A model generated the notes under the pieces. That model was not told the DNA's origin, did no database searches, and worked only from the letters and a program-made list of their open reading frames with translations. From positions 1-64,000 of the forward strand of contig NZ_VSRL01000022.1 of the NCBI RefSeq assembly GCF_012184385.1: a stretch of 64,000 nucleotides of DNA, given 5' to 3'. A program made the translations under genes and the position numbers. Position 1 is the stretch's first letter, and every line of letters begins with the position of its first letter. Source of the stretch: Lentzea indica (GTDB lineage Bacteria > Actinomycetota > Actinomycetes > Mycobacteriales > Pseudonocardiaceae). Below are positions 1 through 8,700 of the stretch, in pieces.

Positions 1-34
1 CTGACCCGCTGATCACAAGAGAGCAGGAACGACC

Positions 35-1411
35 ATGTCCACCACGCACGAACTGCTGCGCCGGAGCGTCTCGGACCCGCGACGCCGCGTCCTGCTGACC
101 GGCGCCACCGTCGTCAGCATGGACCCCGAACTGGGCGTCCTGCCCAGAGGCGACGTGCTCATCGAGGGCGACACGATCGCCGCCGTCGCCCCCGAGCTGC
201 CGGTCGTCGACGCGATCGTCGTCGACGCCACCGACTCGATCGTGGCTCCCGGCTTCGTCGACACCCACCGGCACGCCTGGGAGGCACAGCTGCGCCGCGT
301 CATGCCCGACGTCAACGACCTCGGTGAGTACGTCATGTCCACCCTGGCTGGCATCGCCCCGGCCTACCAGCCGGAGGACATGTACATCGGGACGAAGCTG
401 GCCGCGCTGACCGCCATCGACAGCGGCATCACCACGATGCTCGACTTCTCCCACAATTCCCGCACACCCGGCCACTCCGACGCCGCCGTCCAGGCTCTGG
501 TCGACACAGGCATCCGCGGCGTGCACGCCTCGATGCGCCCGCACTTCGGCGACTGGGAAGGCCAGTGGCCAGCCGATCTCGCGCGGTTGAAGGACACCTA
601 CTTCTCCACGCGCGACAGCCTCATCACCCTGCGCCTGGCCACGCTGGCCACAGATGAGATCGCCGGACCCGACCTCGCCTACGGCCCCCGCCTCGCCCAC
701 ATCGCGCACGACCTCGACATCGGGGTCAGCGTCGACGCCGTCTTCGGCACTTCCTCGTCCGACGCCATCCTGCGCTGGGCCGGGGAAGGAATCCTCGGCC
801 CGGACGTCTCGCTGATCCACTGCACCGGCCTCACCGGCCCGGCGTGGCAGGCCATGGCCGACAGCGGCGCCGCGGTGTCCCTCGCACCCACCTCCGAGGC
901 GCAGATCGGGCTCGAGACCGCCATCCCCGCCATCGACGAAGCACTCGCCGTCGGCATCCGCCCCGGTCTGAGCATCGACGTCGAGGTCGCCCTGGCCAGC
1001 GACATGTTCACGCAAATGCGTACCCTGCACGCCATCCAGCGCATGCGCGCCGTCAACGCCGCGTACGGCACCACCGCCACGCCCGCCCGGATCGGCGTCC
1101 ACGACGTGCTGGACTTCGCCACCCTGCACGGCGCCAAGAGCATCGGCCTCGGCGACGTCACAGGCTCCCTCATCCCGGGCAAGCAGGCAGACCTGCTGCT
1201 CCTGCACGCCGAAGACCTCAACAACATGCCGCTCAACGACCCGATCGGCACCCTCGTCCTCGGCTCCGACCCCCGCAACATCGACGCGGTGTTCATCGCC
1301 GGCCAGGTCCGCAAGTGGGCAGGCACCGTCCTCGACATCGACGTGTCCGCGCTCGGACAAGACGTCCGAGCCTCACGCGACCGAATCCTCAAAGCCGCGC
1401 ACTCGTCCTGA
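35..1411 (+). CDS. Amidohydrolase of the TRZ/ATZ (chlorohydrolase/deaminase-like) family
   Basis: A 458-residue metal-dependent hydrolase of the amidohydrolase superfamily, probably cytosolic, removing an amino group or cleaving a C-N bond in a small ring compound; the substrate cannot be read from sequence. A beta-sandwich N-terminus leads into the barrel with the metal-binding HRH (residues 78-80, in DTHRHAW). A later metal His is at about 262 (SLIHC) and an Asp at about 315 (SIDVEVA). The C-terminus returns to the sandwich with the usual GKQADLLLL stretch. The ATG at 35 follows an AGGA about 6 bases upstream. A small Atu4866-like gene follows 28 bp downstream, so the two are probably co-transcribed. 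The family is clear; the specific activity is not. Confidence 0.85.
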   Translation: MSTTHELLRRSVSDPRRRVLLTGATVVSMDPELGVLPRGDVLIEGDTIAAVAPELPVVDAIVVDATDSIVAPGFVDTHRHAWEAQLRRVMPDVNDLGEYVMSTLAGIAPAYQPEDMYIGTKLAALTAIDSGITTMLDFSHNSRTPGHSDAAVQALVDTGIRGVHASMRPHFGDWEGQWPADLARLKDTYFSTRDSLITLRLATLATDEIAGPDLAYGPRLAHIAHDLDIGVSVDAVFGTSSSDAILRWAGEGILGPDVSLIHCTGLTGPAWQAMADSGAAVSLAPTSEAQIGLETAIPAIDEALAVGIRPGLSIDVEVALASDMFTQMRTLHAIQRMRAVNAAYGTTATPARIGVHDVLDFATLHGAKSIGLGDVTGSLIPGKQADLLLLHAEDLNNMPLNDPIGTLVLGSDPRNIDAVFIAGQVRKWAGTVLDIDVSALGQDVRASRDRILKAAHSS

Positions 1412-1439
1412 GCACGCCGCAGATCAACGAAAGGCGACC

Positions 1440-1706
1440 ATGTCCGACATCAGCCGACGGCCGACCACCGCACCACACCTACACATCGGCATGTGGGTCA
1501 CCTCCGACGCCCGCATCCGTCAGGAACTCCTGCCCAATGGCCGCTACGAAGAAGAACGCGATGGCCGCAAACGCGCCTACACCGGCCGATACACGGTCAC
1601 GGGCAACCACATCGACTATTTCGACGATCTCGGCTTCACCGCCACCGGCGACGTTCGCGACGGAATCCTCTACCACGAACACCTGGTGCTGCACCGCGAG
1701 CGATAG
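1440..1706 (+). CDS. Small Atu4866-like conserved protein
   Basis: An 88-residue protein matching the Atu4866 family by pattern: HIGMWVTSDARIRQELLPNGRY, then GRYTVTGNHIDYFDDLGFTATGD. These small proteins form a compact beta-sheet fold. Their function is unknown, and they often lie next to oxidoreductases or hydrolases. The ATG follows GAAAGG with good spacing. It is probably the second gene of an operon with the amidohydrolase just upstream. There is no signal peptide or membrane segment. The family assignment is from memory of the motif. Confidence 0.75.
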   Translation: MSDISRRPTTAPHLHIGMWVTSDARIRQELLPNGRYEEERDGRKRAYTGRYTVTGNHIDYFDDLGFTATGDVRDGILYHEHLVLHRER

Positions 1707-1879
1707 CCGGGGCACCGATACGGCCGGGACGCGTCCGGTGGCCGCAGCCGCGAGGGCGATGGCCACAGGACTTCATGCGATTCCCACCGCGGTCCCGGAC
1801 CAGGACGGCGAAGTCGACGTCAGCGAGCAGGTTGCGACAGCCAGCAGGTCTGTGGGTTGGTGAACCTCGCACCCACGCA

Positions 1880-1966
1880 GCGGAAGTCGTCGCGGTGTCG
1901 CGGATCCTGCCCGAGCTCGGGGTCGGCAACCGCACCGCCGCGGCGCACCGCCTGCGCCTTCGCTAG
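1880..1966 (+). pseudogene. Remnant of a LuxR-type HTH domain
   Basis: The last 28 codons before the TAG near 1964 read VSRILPELGVGNRTAAAHRLRLR. This resembles the recognition helix and tail of a LuxR/GerE domain (typically VSNILxKLGVxNRTEAAA). No start codon, sensor domain or first HTH helices precede it in frame. I read it as the 3' scrap of a deleted regulator. The rest of 1707-1880 shows nothing recognisable. Confidence 0.45.
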
Positions 1967-2666
1967 CCCTGGGCACCGGCCGTGCGACGGAGGCGTTCGA
2001 GCCCGTCGAGGAGCAGGTCGAGGGTGAACTCGAACTCGACCTGGCTGTCGCACCAGCCCAGCGTGGGATCGGCGCTGTCGTGCATCTCGGTCGCCATCAT
2101 GGCCGCGAGGTGCGGCATCTGCTGGGCGAGCGCGGCGAGTTCCGCCTCCGAGACGCCGTCCTCCGGCCCGCCGTCGGCCGCTCCCGGGCTGAAGATCTCC
2201 TGCACGAACCCGAGCGGCAGGCTGCCGAACGCGTGCAGCGCGCGGTGCGCGAGCCGGTACGAGAACCCGGCGCCGATCATGGCGCCCAGGATGCCTTCGT
2301 AGTAGGCGAACACGCCTGGCGGAATCGTCCGGCGCGTGCTCAGCACCCGGGCATCCACGGATGGCGCAGCATGACCTGGCGCGCTGCGAGGAACTGCCGC
2401 CGGATCCGCGCGCGCCAGTCGTCGTCGCCGTTCGTCGGGAGGCGGGCGGTCGCGGCGTCGATCTCGGCCAGCACCGTCTCGACGACGCCGTCGAGCAGGG
2501 CTTCCTTGGCGGGCAGGTGGTAGTAGAGCGACATCGCCTCGACCCCGAGGTCGGCCGCGAGGCGGCGCATCGTCAGCGATTGGATCCCGTCGGAGTCCAC
2601 CAGGGCGACGGCCGCCGCCAACACGCGCTCGCGGCTGAGCGGCGTCCGGGATGCCTTGGCTGTCAC
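1963..2666 (-). pseudogene. TetR-family repressor, frameshifted
   Basis: A TetR-type regulator split over two frames. The N-terminal part starts at GTG 2666 with AGGAG just upstream; a GTG at 2678 is also possible but overlaps that ribosome site. It carries a normal HTH (SLTMRRLAADLGVEAMSLYYHLPAKEALLDG). After LRHPW the frame ends in a stop at 2340. The C-terminal half resumes in another frame (DARVLSTRRTIPPGVFAYYEGIL) and runs to 1963. It has a tetracycline-repressor-like ligand domain. Adding one G near 2350 restores a single ORF, so this is either a recent frameshift or a sequencing error. It is divergent from the DUF4386 gene and probably represses it through the twin operator at 2689-2722. 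Confidence 0.8.
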
Positions 2667-2688
2667 GTGTCTCCTCACTCTTGCCAGT

Positions 2689-2722
2689 ACCTTACATCGT
2701 AAGTTACCTTACAACGTAAGGT
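2689..2722. promoter_or_regulatory. Two tandem dyad operators for the TetR regulator
   Basis: Two nearly identical 17-bp dyads sit back to back in the divergent gap. The first has core CTTAC-ATC-GTAAG (2691-2703) and the second CCTTAC-AAC-GTAAGG (2707-2721). Each has 5-6 bp perfect arms and a 3-bp spacer. They lie between the TetR start and the ribosome site of the DUF4386 gene, where TetR repressors normally bind. Binding is inferred from position and symmetry. Confidence 0.75.
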
Positions 2723-2747
2723 TGGTTCGGCCTTCGAAGGAGCCACG

Positions 2748-3443
2748 ATGCACCCGCTTGTTCGCACCGCCCGCACGACAGGCCTGCTCTACCTCGGCCT
2801 GGCCATCGCCGGAGGCCTCGGTTTCCTGCTCGTCCGGTCGCAACTCTTCGCGGCCGACGACCCAGCCGCGACGCTCGCCAACCTGGTCGAGCGTGAGACG
2901 CTCGCCCGCGCCGGCGTCGCGTTCGAACTGTTCGTGGTCGTCACGCAGGCGCTCGCCGCCGCGTGGTTCTACCGGCTGTTCCGCACCGCGGATTCGTTCG
3001 CCGCCGCCGGCATCGCAGCGTTCGGCCTCGTCAACGCGGTCGCGATCCTCGCCAGCGCGGCGATGCTCGCCACCGCGCTCGAGGTCGCGCTGGAGCCGAT
3101 GGGCGACACGGCCGCCACCGTCCAACTGCTCTACCTGGTCAGCGCGAACCTGTGGGGCGTCGGAGCGTTGTTCTTCGGCCTGTGGCTGATCCCGATGGGC
3201 TGGTGCGTGCTCCGCTCCGGGTGGATGCCGCGCGCGCTCGGCTGGGTGCTCATCGCCGGCGGCGTCGCCTACCTGCTCAGCGCGTTCGTGCGCTACCTCG
3301 TCCCCGGCGCGGAGGGCGTTGTCGACGCGCTCGCCCTGCCCGCGACCGTGGGCGAGGTCTGGATGGTCGGCTACCTGCTCGTGCGCGGTGTGGGCGCCCG
3401 CGCCCGCGAGGAAACGCCGGCGGCTACGCCGGCTGCGGTCTGA
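2748..3443 (+). CDS. DUF4386-family integral membrane protein
   Basis: A 231-residue protein with about six hydrophobic segments; the first is at residues 10-30 (GLLYLGLAIAGGLGFLLV). The layout and motifs such as LYLVSANLWGVGALFFGLWLIPMGW are typical of DUF4386 proteins, a family of unknown function found beside TetR regulators. The ATG has a strong GAAGGAG site 5 bases upstream. The promoter region holds the twin operator at 2689-2722, so the gene is probably derepressed when the divergent TetR binds a ligand. The tail is Ala/Pro-rich. The biochemical role is unknown. Confidence 0.8.
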   Translation: MHPLVRTARTTGLLYLGLAIAGGLGFLLVRSQLFAADDPAATLANLVERETLARAGVAFELFVVVTQALAAAWFYRLFRTADSFAAAGIAAFGLVNAVAILASAAMLATALEVALEPMGDTAATVQLLYLVSANLWGVGALFFGLWLIPMGWCVLRSGWMPRALGWVLIAGGVAYLLSAFVRYLVPGAEGVVDALALPATVGEVWMVGYLLVRGVGARAREETPAATPAAV

Positions 3444-3690
3444 TGGGGACAGGACGCCGGGTTACCCTCCAGCCAGCAGTACAGCACCGACATGCCGTCG
3501 AGTTCGGCGGGGAAGTCGACGAGCAGGGGCGCCACGCTCTTGAGTTCCGCGCCGGTCTGCTGCACCTCGGCCATCAACTCGTTGAGCCTCGCCTTGGCGG
3601 CCTTTCGCTCCGGCAGGTGTAGCGCCGGCGCAAGATGCGCCAGCGACCAGGGAGCCAGGCGCGCCTCCTCGACCACAAACGCGTTGCCGG
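3430..3690 (-). pseudogene. Fragment of a DUF2203-like protein
   Basis: The minus strand encodes FVVEEARLAPWSLAH, then RLNELMAEVQQTGAELKSVAPLLVDFPAELDG and VLYCWLEGNP. This is the core of small DUF2203 proteins, which pair an N-terminal VEEA helix with a central LVDFP and VLLCWRLGE segment. No proper start is present: the frame runs on from integrase debris at 3700. It overlaps the 3' end of the DUF4386 gene. I read it as a truncated remnant fused to mobile-element debris. Confidence 0.5.
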
Positions 3691-3699
3691 GCCGAACTC

Positions 3700-3869
3700 G
3701 GCGGAGTCGATTCCTGCTGTCTGCGTCCACCGGCTCAGGTGGATCAGCGTCGCTGATGTGTCCGCACCGTCGTCTGCGCATAACCCTTGTGCCCCAACCA
3801 TTCGATGAAGCCCGCCGCGCACGGCGTCAGCGGCCCAGAGATCTCCAGCCGCGCACGGGACCACGCCAT
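3700..3869 (-). pseudogene. N-terminal scrap of a tyrosine-recombinase-type integrase
   Basis: A start at ATG 3869 has an excellent AGGAGG site. The product begins MAWSRARLEISGPLTPCAAG, then FIEWLGHKGYAQTTVRTH. This is the SAM-like N-terminal core-binding domain of phage-type integrases. The frame then closes and a second frame continues with LIHLSRWTQTAGIDSAEF, the next helix of the same domain. The catalytic domain is absent. It is a frameshifted, truncated integrase, evidence of past recombination here. Confidence 0.55.
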
Positions 3870-3960
3870 GATCTTTCCTCCTGTCTGGATCTGGCACTGA
3901 CCCAGGCGGAGAAGCCAGTGGCACCGACTACTCATCATCGACGAGCATCACTTGAAGTAA

Positions 3961-4089
3961 GTGCTGGAGCACTATCTGTCCCACTACAACCACCGTCGGC
4001 CTCACCGAGCGCGGCAACACACGCCACCACGACCAGACCACCCGATCGCAGAGCCGATCCGGCAGTCGAACCAGGCGGTGGCTGCTAGG
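3961..4089 (+). pseudogene. C-terminal fragment of an integrase-core IS transposase
   Basis: The plus strand reads VLEHYLSHYNHRRPHRAR followed by PPRPDHPIAEP, ending at TAG 4087. This is the conserved tail after the last catalytic Glu in IS3/IS481-type rve transposases. A close relative of the same tail lies at 50073-50273 on the minus strand (VLDQYASHYNHRRPHRTR). Only the tail remains here. Confidence 0.7.
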
Positions 4090-4396
4090 CGCGTGAGGTG
4101 TTGGGCTGCGGGCCATTTGGTCACCGCAACCCGCTGATCAAGCGTCCTCGGGTGGATCTCGACGGTGGTGTCGGCTGATGTCGGCGAAAGCCGTTTCCGC
4201 ACAGATGCTGCAGAGCGTGTCCCAGGCGGTCACGGTGATCATGGCCGGTCGTCGGTCTCACGCTTGTTCTCGGTTTCGACAACGTCCCCAAATCTCGCCG
4301 TCCGGCTCGGTGTCCCACTGCAGGTGGCTTCCCTCATCGACTCGGCGGTCGACCTCGATTCTTGGCCTTCGGCTCGCGACAAGGCATCTGGCAGTA
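4090..4396. other. Intergenic stretch without a recognisable gene
   Basis: About 300 bp between the transposase scrap and the PGPGW protein gene. Short open frames exist on both strands, but none has a ribosome site, a recognisable motif or convincing codon use. It is probably further IS debris. Confidence 0.4.
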
Positions 4397-4798
4397 CTAG
4401 TTGCGTGATCTCGGAGAACTGGATCGGACGCGTAGGTTGCGATAACTCCACCCCAGCAGTCCGAGCAGAATCAGGCCCGACAGGATCAAGCTCGTGCCTG
4501 TGCTCCACCCCGCGAACGGCAGCCATCGCATGATGCTCCACAGCACGCCCGCCGCGATCAGCGCCAAGCTCGTCGCCACGGACACGGCTACGCGCAGCGG
4601 TGACGCCACGCTGCGCTCGGCCGCCTTCATGGCGCGGTGGCGCACCGGATCGACGTAGCGCTTCAGTTTGGGGAACTCAGAGGCGAGCGTGACCAGACCG
4701 GCGAGCACCAACAGCAGCCCTGGGCCTGGCAGCACCAGCAACAGGATCCCGGCGGCGAGCAGCACCGCTCCGAGCAGGACCACGCCCAGCCGTTTCAC
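4397..4798 (-). CDS. PGPGW-motif transmembrane protein (TIGR02611-like)
   Basis: A 133-residue membrane protein starting at GTG 4798 with an ideal GAAGGAGG site 5 bases upstream; an upstream extension in frame lacks such a site. It has two hydrophobic blocks. The first (residues 3-40) contains LLLVLPGPGLLLVLAGL and then ASEFPKLKRYVD, the hallmark of PGPGW/TIGR02611 proteins of unknown function. The second lies near 70-115. The tail is Arg/Ser-rich. It has no obvious operon partner. Confidence 0.75.
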   Translation of the reverse strand: MKRLGVVLLGAVLLAAGILLLVLPGPGLLLVLAGLVTLASEFPKLKRYVDPVRHRAMKAAERSVASPLRVAVSVATSLALIAAGVLWSIMRWLPFAGWSTGTSLILSGLILLGLLGWSYRNLRVRSSSPRSRN

Positions 4799-4959
4799 AA
4801 CAGCCTCCTTCGTCTCCACCAGTGTTACTGGTGCAGTTCGCTTCCACATCCCAGGGCTGACCATCGTGGACGGTCACAGTGGATCGACTCGGAGCAAGTC
4901 ATCGCTGTTCAGCGACTTTGACGAGTTTCTGAGCCGAACTGCTCCGGGTAGCCGAAGGC

Positions 4960-5400
4960 ATGACACAGTCACCAGAGCCCGAGAGATGGTTCCCCTTCGA
5001 ATGGGCGGAGCCTGCGGTTGTCGAGAAAAAGGTCGCCACTCGAGGCGGCTACACCAAGGTGCGCACCGTTCGCACGATCTGCGCGGTCACCGGCATCGTT
5101 TGTTGGGTGTTCGCCACCGTTCTGCTGGTGCACGTCTTCCTGGTCGTGGCAGGCACGAGCATGAGCCACGGGTTCGCTGCCCTCGTGACGAACTGGGCCA
5201 GCGGCATCAACCTCGGGTCGAGCGGTCTTTTCACCCCGGACAACGAAGCGCTTGCCGCGCTGCTGAACGAGGGCGTGGCGGCGGTGCTGTGGCTCGTGAT
5301 CGGGGCGTTGCTCACGAACTTGATCTCACGAATCGCACTACCATTGGATCAGCGGCGAGACTGGTACCGGCGGCACCGTCAGGCCGTGACCAGACGCTGA
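4960..5400 (+). CDS. Hypothetical membrane protein
   Basis: A 146-residue protein I do not recognise. A charged N-terminus (about 40 residues, with FPFEWAEP) is followed by a membrane segment near 41-62 (ICAVTGIVCWVFATVLLVHVFLVV). A polar loop and a second segment near 104-122 (VAAVLWLVIGALLTNLI) come next, then a basic tail. Codon use fits the neighbours, so it is probably a real gene. A broken DUF3152-like gene follows about 50 bp downstream. No function can be proposed. Confidence 0.6.
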   Translation: MTQSPEPERWFPFEWAEPAVVEKKVATRGGYTKVRTVRTICAVTGIVCWVFATVLLVHVFLVVAGTSMSHGFAALVTNWASGINLGSSGLFTPDNEALAALLNEGVAAVLWLVIGALLTNLISRIALPLDQRRDWYRRHRQAVTRR

Positions 5401-5451
5401 CTTGGAACGATGCGCGTCTCGCGCGACCTCGCGCGGGAGGTGAAAGCCGCG

Positions 5452-5690
5452 ATGAGGTTCTACTGAGCACTGGTGGTCGTCACCGTCGTGCTGATGGCGC
5501 TCACTGGCAACGTTGCGCGCGACGTCCTCGACGACCAGCCGTCCACGGCTGCGCCCGCCGGCCCGTTCACTGAACGCGGTAACGGCAGGTGGACGGTCGT
5601 GCCGGGCCCTGGTGACAAGGCCGGGCCGGACGTCCAGCGGCTGACCTGCACCACCGAGGTCGAACCGTCTACATTCGACACTCGACCACC
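5452..5690 (+). pseudogene. Truncated DUF3152-like secreted protein with an early stop
   Basis: A GGGAGGT ribosome site leads to ATG 5452, but codon 5 is TGA. In the same frame downstream there is a hydrophobic stretch (VVVTVVLMALTG) and then GPFTERGNGRWTVVPGPGDK. This matches the start of the DUF3152 region (GPFxxxGxGxWxVVPG) of secreted zinc-protease-like proteins. The rest of that domain, including any metal site, is missing. The early stop plus the 3' truncation make this a pseudogene, unless translation starts at CTG 5470 or GTG 5473. Confidence 0.5.
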
Positions 5691-5726
5691 GAACACCCCA
5701 CGAAACCCACGTCAGCTGTTGTCAAG

Positions 5727-5747
5727 GCCTCGCCGTCGTGGCATGAA
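5727..5747 (+). repeat. 21-bp direct repeat, copy 1
   Basis: GCCTCGCC(G/C)TCGTGGCATGAA occurs here and, with one mismatch, at 10358-10378 in the same orientation. The pair brackets the giant Ig-repeat gene. It may mark the ends of an inserted segment or be a dispersed short element. Confidence 0.6.
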
Positions 5748-5796
5748 ACCCCGGTGTCCGGTCTTCGGGGGCAACCTCACATTTCCCTGGGGGCAG

Positions 5797-8700
5797 TCAC
5801 CTCAGGCCCACCGTGACGTAGTGGATCTGGCCGTCCTCGAGCCTGACGCCGATCCGATAGGTGTACCCGGCGGGCAAACCCTTGGTCTGCCAGTTGTAGA
5901 TGTGCTGCTGTGCCGTCGCATCCCATCGGAACGTGCCGTCGGTCGTCGCCGAGCCGGGGACGACTGTCTCGTTGACCGAGGAGGTCAGGAGGCCGCCGCG
6001 GACGGGCACGATCCACTGGGGTGGAGTCCGCGACGCCACCAATCCACCTGCCGCGTCGCGCAACTGGAACTTGACCGGCACCGTGCTGCCCGCCTTGAAC
6101 ACGCTCGTCGGCCCGCCGGCAGCGTTGATCGGCTGGAGGTAGCCATTGAAGTCGTACAGGTGGACCTGGTACCTCCCGGACCGCGTGCTGGTGTTGCCCG
6201 CCTTGTCCTTCGCGGTCGCGGTGAACGTGTGCGCGCCGGGATCCGCCAGTGCCGTCACCACGACGACGCAACTGTCCACACCGGAAACCGTGTCCGTGGC
6301 GGCGCAGATGGGAGCTGGTGCGGTGAAGCGGTAAACCGCGCCGTCGGCCACGCTGACCGACTCGAAGGCCGGGGCCTCGGTGTCGATGTTGATCCCGCCG
6401 ACGGTCACGCTCTGGCTGTTGCCCGCCCGGTCGGTGACCGTGCCGGTGACCGACTGGCCTGCACCGTTCGTGCTGACCACGACATCGTCGGGGCAGGCGG
6501 TCGCCGGGATGCCGGATCCCGCGTCCTCACAGGTGAAGTGCACCTTCACGGGTGCGGTGAACCAGGGCTTGACGCCACCGGCGATCTCGGCGGTGATGGC
6601 GGGCTTGGTCTTGTCCAGCTTGATCGTCACCGAGTCGGTGCCGACGTTGCCGGCCACGTCCTTCGCCGAGCCGGTGACGACCTGGCCGTTGGTGTCCGTG
6701 CTGATGACGACGTCCGGCGTGATGGATCCGGTGTCCAGACCGGAACCGGCGTCGTCGTCCTTGGCACTGAAGTGCACGGTCACGTCGTTGTTGTTCCAGT
6801 CGTCTGCGTTGGGTGTCGGCGAGGTGGTGTGGGTGACCGCCGGGGCGATGTTGTCCCACTTCAGCGACACCGAGTTCGCGGGTTCGGCGTTGCCCGCCTT
6901 GTCCACGGCCCAGTAGGTCACGGTGCCCGCGCCGCTGCCGTCGAGCGGGACCGTGAGGGTCTTGCTCGCGCCTGCGGCGACCTGCTCGGCGCCGCCGTCG
7001 ATCTGGTAGTGGAGTTCCTGCACGCCGGACAACGCGTCCGTCGCGGTCAGCACCACGTTCGCCGTCTGGCCGGTGCACCAGCCGTTCGTCTTGGTGCACT
7101 GGTTGTCGCTGCTGCTGGTCGGCGCGGTGCCGTCGATGTTGATGCCGCCGACTGTCCTGCCCTTGGTGGTGTTGCCCGCGATGTCGGTCGCGGCGTCGCT
7201 CGTGACGGACTGGCCGGCTCCGTCGGTCTTCAGCACCGCGCTGCCGGGGCAGGTGGCGACACCGGAGCCGTCGGTTCCGTCGGCGAGCTTCGGGTCGGCG
7301 CAGGCGAAGTCGACGACGACCTCGTCGCGGAACCAGCCGGCGGCGTTCGGCGAGGTGATCGGGCCGCCGCTGATGACAGGACCGGCGCGGTCGATCATCA
7401 CTCCGGTCGCGGAGGCGGGTGCGCTCTCGTTGCCCGCCCTGTCCTTCACCGTCACGGTGCCGGACGCGAGGCCGCGGCCCTCTCCGGTGACGACACTGTC
7501 GGCGGGCAGTGTCGACTCGTCCACACCGGACAGTCCGTCGAGCGCGGTCCAGTGCACGGTGACGTCCGAGTTGTGCCAGCCGGTCGTCGGGGATCCGGTG
7601 AGCACGGGCGCTGTCCGGTCGATGTTGATGTCACCGACCGTCGCGGACGTGCTCTTGCCGACGCCGTCGACGGCGGTGGCGCTGGTGCTCTGGCCCGCGC
7701 CCTCGGCCGTGACCACGACCGGCTCGCCGCAGCTCGCCACGCCGGACTGGCTGTCGGCGCAGTCGAAGGAGACGACGACGTCGGTGTTGTTCCAGCCGTG
7801 TCCGTTGGCGGGTGTGCGGCTGCCGGTGATCGTCGGAGCGGCGTCGTCGATCCACAGCGCCAACTCGTTGCCCTCGGGGCTCTCGTGGTTGCCCACCTGG
7901 TCGATGCTCCAGAAAGCGATCACGTGCTTGCCGCTCGTGGTGAAGGAGAACGGACCCGTGTACTGCTGCACCGCGCCGCTGTCGATGCGGTACTGCGTCA
8001 GGCTGACGCCGGCGAGAGCATCCGTGGCGGACAGCGTGACCTCGACGCTGTCGGCGTACCAGCCGCTGTCAAACGGTCGCACGACGCTCGCGGTCGTCTT
8101 CGGCACACCGCGGTCGATCCGGATCCCGGACACGGTCGCCGTCGTGGTGTTGCCCGCCTTGTCGGTGCATGTGGCGGAGGCGGACAGGTTCGCGCCCTCA
8201 CCCGTGACGGTGCTCGGTGGCGGCGAGCTGAGCACGCCGGAGCCGCCGTCGGTGCAGACCCACGTCACCTCGACGTCTTCCCGGCTCCAGCCGGTCGTGC
8301 TCGGCGTTGCGGTGAGCGTCGGTCCGGTCTTGTCGACGTTGACACCGGTGACGCTCGCGGTGGCGCTGTTGCCCGCCGCGTCGGTCGCGGTGCCGGTAGC
8401 CGTTTGGTTCGCGCCCTCACCGAGTGTTTGCGTTCCGGTGCAGGTGTCCACACCGGACAGTGCGTCGGCGCACTCGTAGGACACGGTGACGTCCTGGTTG
8501 TACCAGCCGTTCTGCGCGGTGCCGTTGACCGACGGCGTGATGGTCGGGATGGTGGTGTCGATGCTGACCGTGGCCGGGTCGGAAGCTTCGTTGCCCGCAT
8601 TGTCCGTCACGGTGCCGGTGATCGCCTGGTTCGCGCCTTCGGTGCTGATCGTCTGGTTCGGGCCGCAGCTCGCCACGCCGGAACCACCGCTGTCCCCGCA

